A stretch of 64,000 bases of DNA, from NCBI GenBank assembly GCA_027924585.1, contig BSBM01000125.1:4345001-4409000 (forward strand), written 5' to 3'. The translations under genes and the position numbers were made by a program. Source of the DNA: Larix kaempferi (lineage: Eukaryota > Streptophyta > Pinopsida > Pinales > Pinaceae). This document shows, piece after piece, positions 61,780-64,000 of the stretch (position 1 is the first letter of the stretch; every line of letters starts with the position of its first letter). Below the pieces are notes generated by a model, which saw nothing but the letters and a program-made list of their open reading frames with translations, searched no databases and was not told where the DNA came from.

Positions 61780-62640
61780 AACTTGTTACAAATTCGAACT
61801 TTATGGTTCCTTTATGCACCATATCTTGTTAGATCCCTATGTGCTTTGACTTATCATGGAACGATGGATTCTTTGTCATCTTGATAGAAATATGTTTGTC
61901 ACATAGGATCATAGTTGGGTGTAAGTCAAACAATCTTGAGGCCATACTTCTTGAAAACTAGCAGAGCAAGCAGTCATATATTCCGCTTGTGCTGAGAGCC
62001 ACACTAGACTGCTTCCTGCTAAACCACAAGATCATGGCTGATCCCAGACAATAACATCCTCTCGATGTGCTCTTTCTGTCTGACACACTTTCTACTCAAT
62101 CAACATCTATGTAGTCATCTGAAGTCATGATCTTCAAGATAGCATAGATCAAGGTCTATCGTATCCTCATCACATTCTTTGCAACTATCAGGTGAACACA
62201 TCTAGTTTCCACTAGATACTGACTCAAGGTGTTCACAGCAAAGCATATATCTGACCTAGTATTTGTTAGATACATCAATGACCCAATAAATTTGACTGTA
62301 CAGAGTTATATCCACTAACTCTGATGAGTCATCCCCTAACAAATTCAAATTGGAATCCATGAGAGTGGCCATGACTGTTCATTCGAACAAATCAATTCTT
62401 CTCAAGATTTTCACAGCATACATTCTTTGGTTGAGAAGCATTCCTTCTAAGCCTTTTCATGCTTCTAGTCCTAAGAGGTAATGTATCAATCCGATATCAT
62501 TCATCTCGAACTTTGTAGCTAGCTTCTTCTTGCTTTCCATGGTCTATTTCTCATTCCCTGTCAGAAAGAGATCATCTACATACAATAATAGTATGATCCA
62601 TAACCTTAAGGTAAAGGTTAGGAATAGCTTTACTTCTGGT
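61780..62640 (-). pseudogene. Copia RT-RNase H remnant (element E)
   Basis: Traces on the minus strand parallel element B: the RNase H region near 61840-62060 and the LSQYL-V-TR / KHV segment near 62180-62240. The RT end is near 62280-62600, including the complement of TCATCTACATACAATAATAG, which corresponds to the YVDD area. Many stops and small indels. No open frame over 60 codons remains on the coding strand. Confidence 0.65.
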
Positions 62641-63059
62641 AAAACCCAAGCTTGTTAAGAAACTGTCAAATCTCCTTCTGTGACTGAACATCATTAATAC
62701 TTTGCATTGAGTGATCTTCTGCATATCTATCTGTGCCATCTCCCGTCAGATGGGTCTACTGATATAAGCCTCAATCATCATTCAAACTCTGTGGTGAGTT
62801 CCTTCTTGCATCCATGTCATCTATGTATAGAAACCATATTCAACCTTGTAGCAAAGGTTGAGATCCACATCACCCATGGTGATCATTAAGCTCATCAATT
62901 GACTATCGATCCTGGGTACCCATACAGAACCTGATTCACACTTCTTCTTTAATTACATCATTAAGAGAATGGTCTTATCTAGTCACTTGGAGCAAACATC
63001 TCATCATGATTCTCTTCCTCTTTCTAATAGAATCTTCTATCCACGAGCCTTCTATATTT

Positions 63060-63654
63060 TGATTTGTAAATCTTCTTGTTGAACATCCATCACTTGTTCG
63101 GTGTTCATCATTCTTCATGATCTTTCCTACAAATCAAAATTAAGTACATGATTATTAATACTTCATAATCATGAAATCATGTTGATATGATAACCTATTA
63201 TGCATACATATATCATTTACATAGTTATGCAACTATCTTGACCAATACTTTGGCACAACACTTTTCCATATCCTGTATGCATACAGTGGCTATCTAGATG
63301 CCTTCCATCTCTACCAGAACATACTATCGAGAGTGTGCACAGCTCTCAGCATGTCAGCAAAGAGGTTTCATTCTAGACAAGCAACAATGGAATGTTTGTC
63401 CAACTTACCGATGATATGCATATTAGTAGTATATTGTTCAATGCTCTATGAATGTTTACACTCAGCATGATATATTCTAGGAATACAAATATGCATACAA
63501 CTATTACAAGCAATATCATTTACTATTTCAAATAACAACTCAAATACTTATCTTTTATGTTTGTGTGGTTGTCTCTCGCTTGATCTTCTATATGTCTTTT
63601 GAACTTCTATTCATTCTGTACCACTATGCATGCTCAAGTGTGCGCTAGTGCCAT
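63060..63654 (-). other. Part of the non-coding module of Copia element E
   Basis: It matches 21900-22370 of element B and also keeps the block with GAGTGTGCACAGCTCTCAGC and CATTCTAGACAAGCAACAAT (63320-63390). That block is shared with A and D but largely lost from B. Confidence 0.65.
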
Positions 63655-64000
63655 TGTGATGCACCTGCAGCAATTAATTAATAAAAATATGTGAAATAGC
63701 AGAAATGACAGAACTCAGAATCACTTTTATATTGATCACATGCCACTTCGAGGGGGCAACCTCCTATGAGCAAGCTCAATACAAATAACTTCACGGTGCC
63801 TTCATAGGTCTCAACACACACTTATATACTAATTCTAGGCCCCAATACTATGGGTCAAAACCATGGGCCATTACAAACTATGGATCAACAATACTATGGG
63901 CGACTTACAAAGCATATGCGCCAACAACAATAACATAAACTATTGATCAACAAATACTATGGGACGACTTACAAAGCATATGCGTCCAACAACAATATAC
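63655..64000. repeat. Start of another LTR-like element
   Basis: At 63655 the sequence switches to TGTGATGCACCTGCAGC, a TG start. The following 345 bases resemble nothing else here. A unit with GGATCAACAATACTATGGGC and CTTACAAAGCATATGCG is repeated once (about 63890-63998). Probably an LTR of an element inserted into E, but only one edge is visible. Confidence 0.45.

Larger units (their letters stand above)
59263..63654 (-). mobile_element. Non-autonomous Copia element E (sister of B), 5' end outside or interrupted
   Basis: The 3' LTR (59263-59867, 605 bp, TG...CA) is closely similar to that of element B. It begins six bases after the chromovirus duplication. Repeat tail, RT-RNase H trace and part of the non-coding module follow in the same order as in B. 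At 63655 the match to B (about 22370) stops and unrelated sequence begins. The 5' LTR is not in the window. Confidence 0.87.

Overview
The window is repeat-rich nuclear DNA of a seed plant. A conifer or other gymnosperm is my best guess, from the density of decayed, nested LTR retrotransposons, the AT-rich spacers, the very long LTRs and the style of the Copia proteins. That is inference; nothing here names the species. I see no intact host gene, tRNA or rRNA. Nearly every base that can be assigned belongs to a retroelement.

Layout. (1) 1-2330 is the 3' end of a minus-strand Ty3/gypsy chromovirus (LTR, polypurine tract, chromodomain, integrase C-terminus) split by a solo Copia LTR (1345-2088, duplication GGATA). 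(2) 2331-7085 holds LTR-like, AT-rich sequence without a gene. (3) 7086-17283 is a broken minus-strand reading frame of about 1,190 codons that I do not recognise (called ORF-X here). It is split by a 6.6-kb Copia element (7268-13894) whose removal restores the frame. ORF-X is preceded by an array of strong hairpins (17622-18118). (4) 18573-24747 is a second Copia element, cut off inside one LTR. (5) 25088-59251 is a chromovirus with unusually long LTRs of about 4.9-5.0 kb around a 4.96-kb interior, bounded by the duplication GAATT. Its left LTR contains a near-complete Copia element (28478-35979) and a gag-protease-only Copia element (37376-42102). Its right LTR contains another Copia element (48906-55977). 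(6) 59263-63654 is the start of a further Copia element, interrupted at 63655 by what looks like another LTR.

How the parts relate. The Copia elements at 7268, 18573, 48906 and 59263 keep LTRs, primer site, leader, the RT-RNase H end and a repeat-rich tail. Most of gag, protease and integrase is replaced by about 2-2.7 kb of non-coding sequence that is shared between elements even though they carry two kinds of LTR. They look like a non-autonomous lineage that depended on a relative of the element at 28478-35979, which has one long gag-pol frame with only two nonsense codons. The order of insertion follows from the nesting: ORF-X and the chromoviruses are older, the Copia insertions younger. 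The most novel items are ORF-X with its hairpin leader, the shared non-coding module, and the giant-LTR chromovirus.
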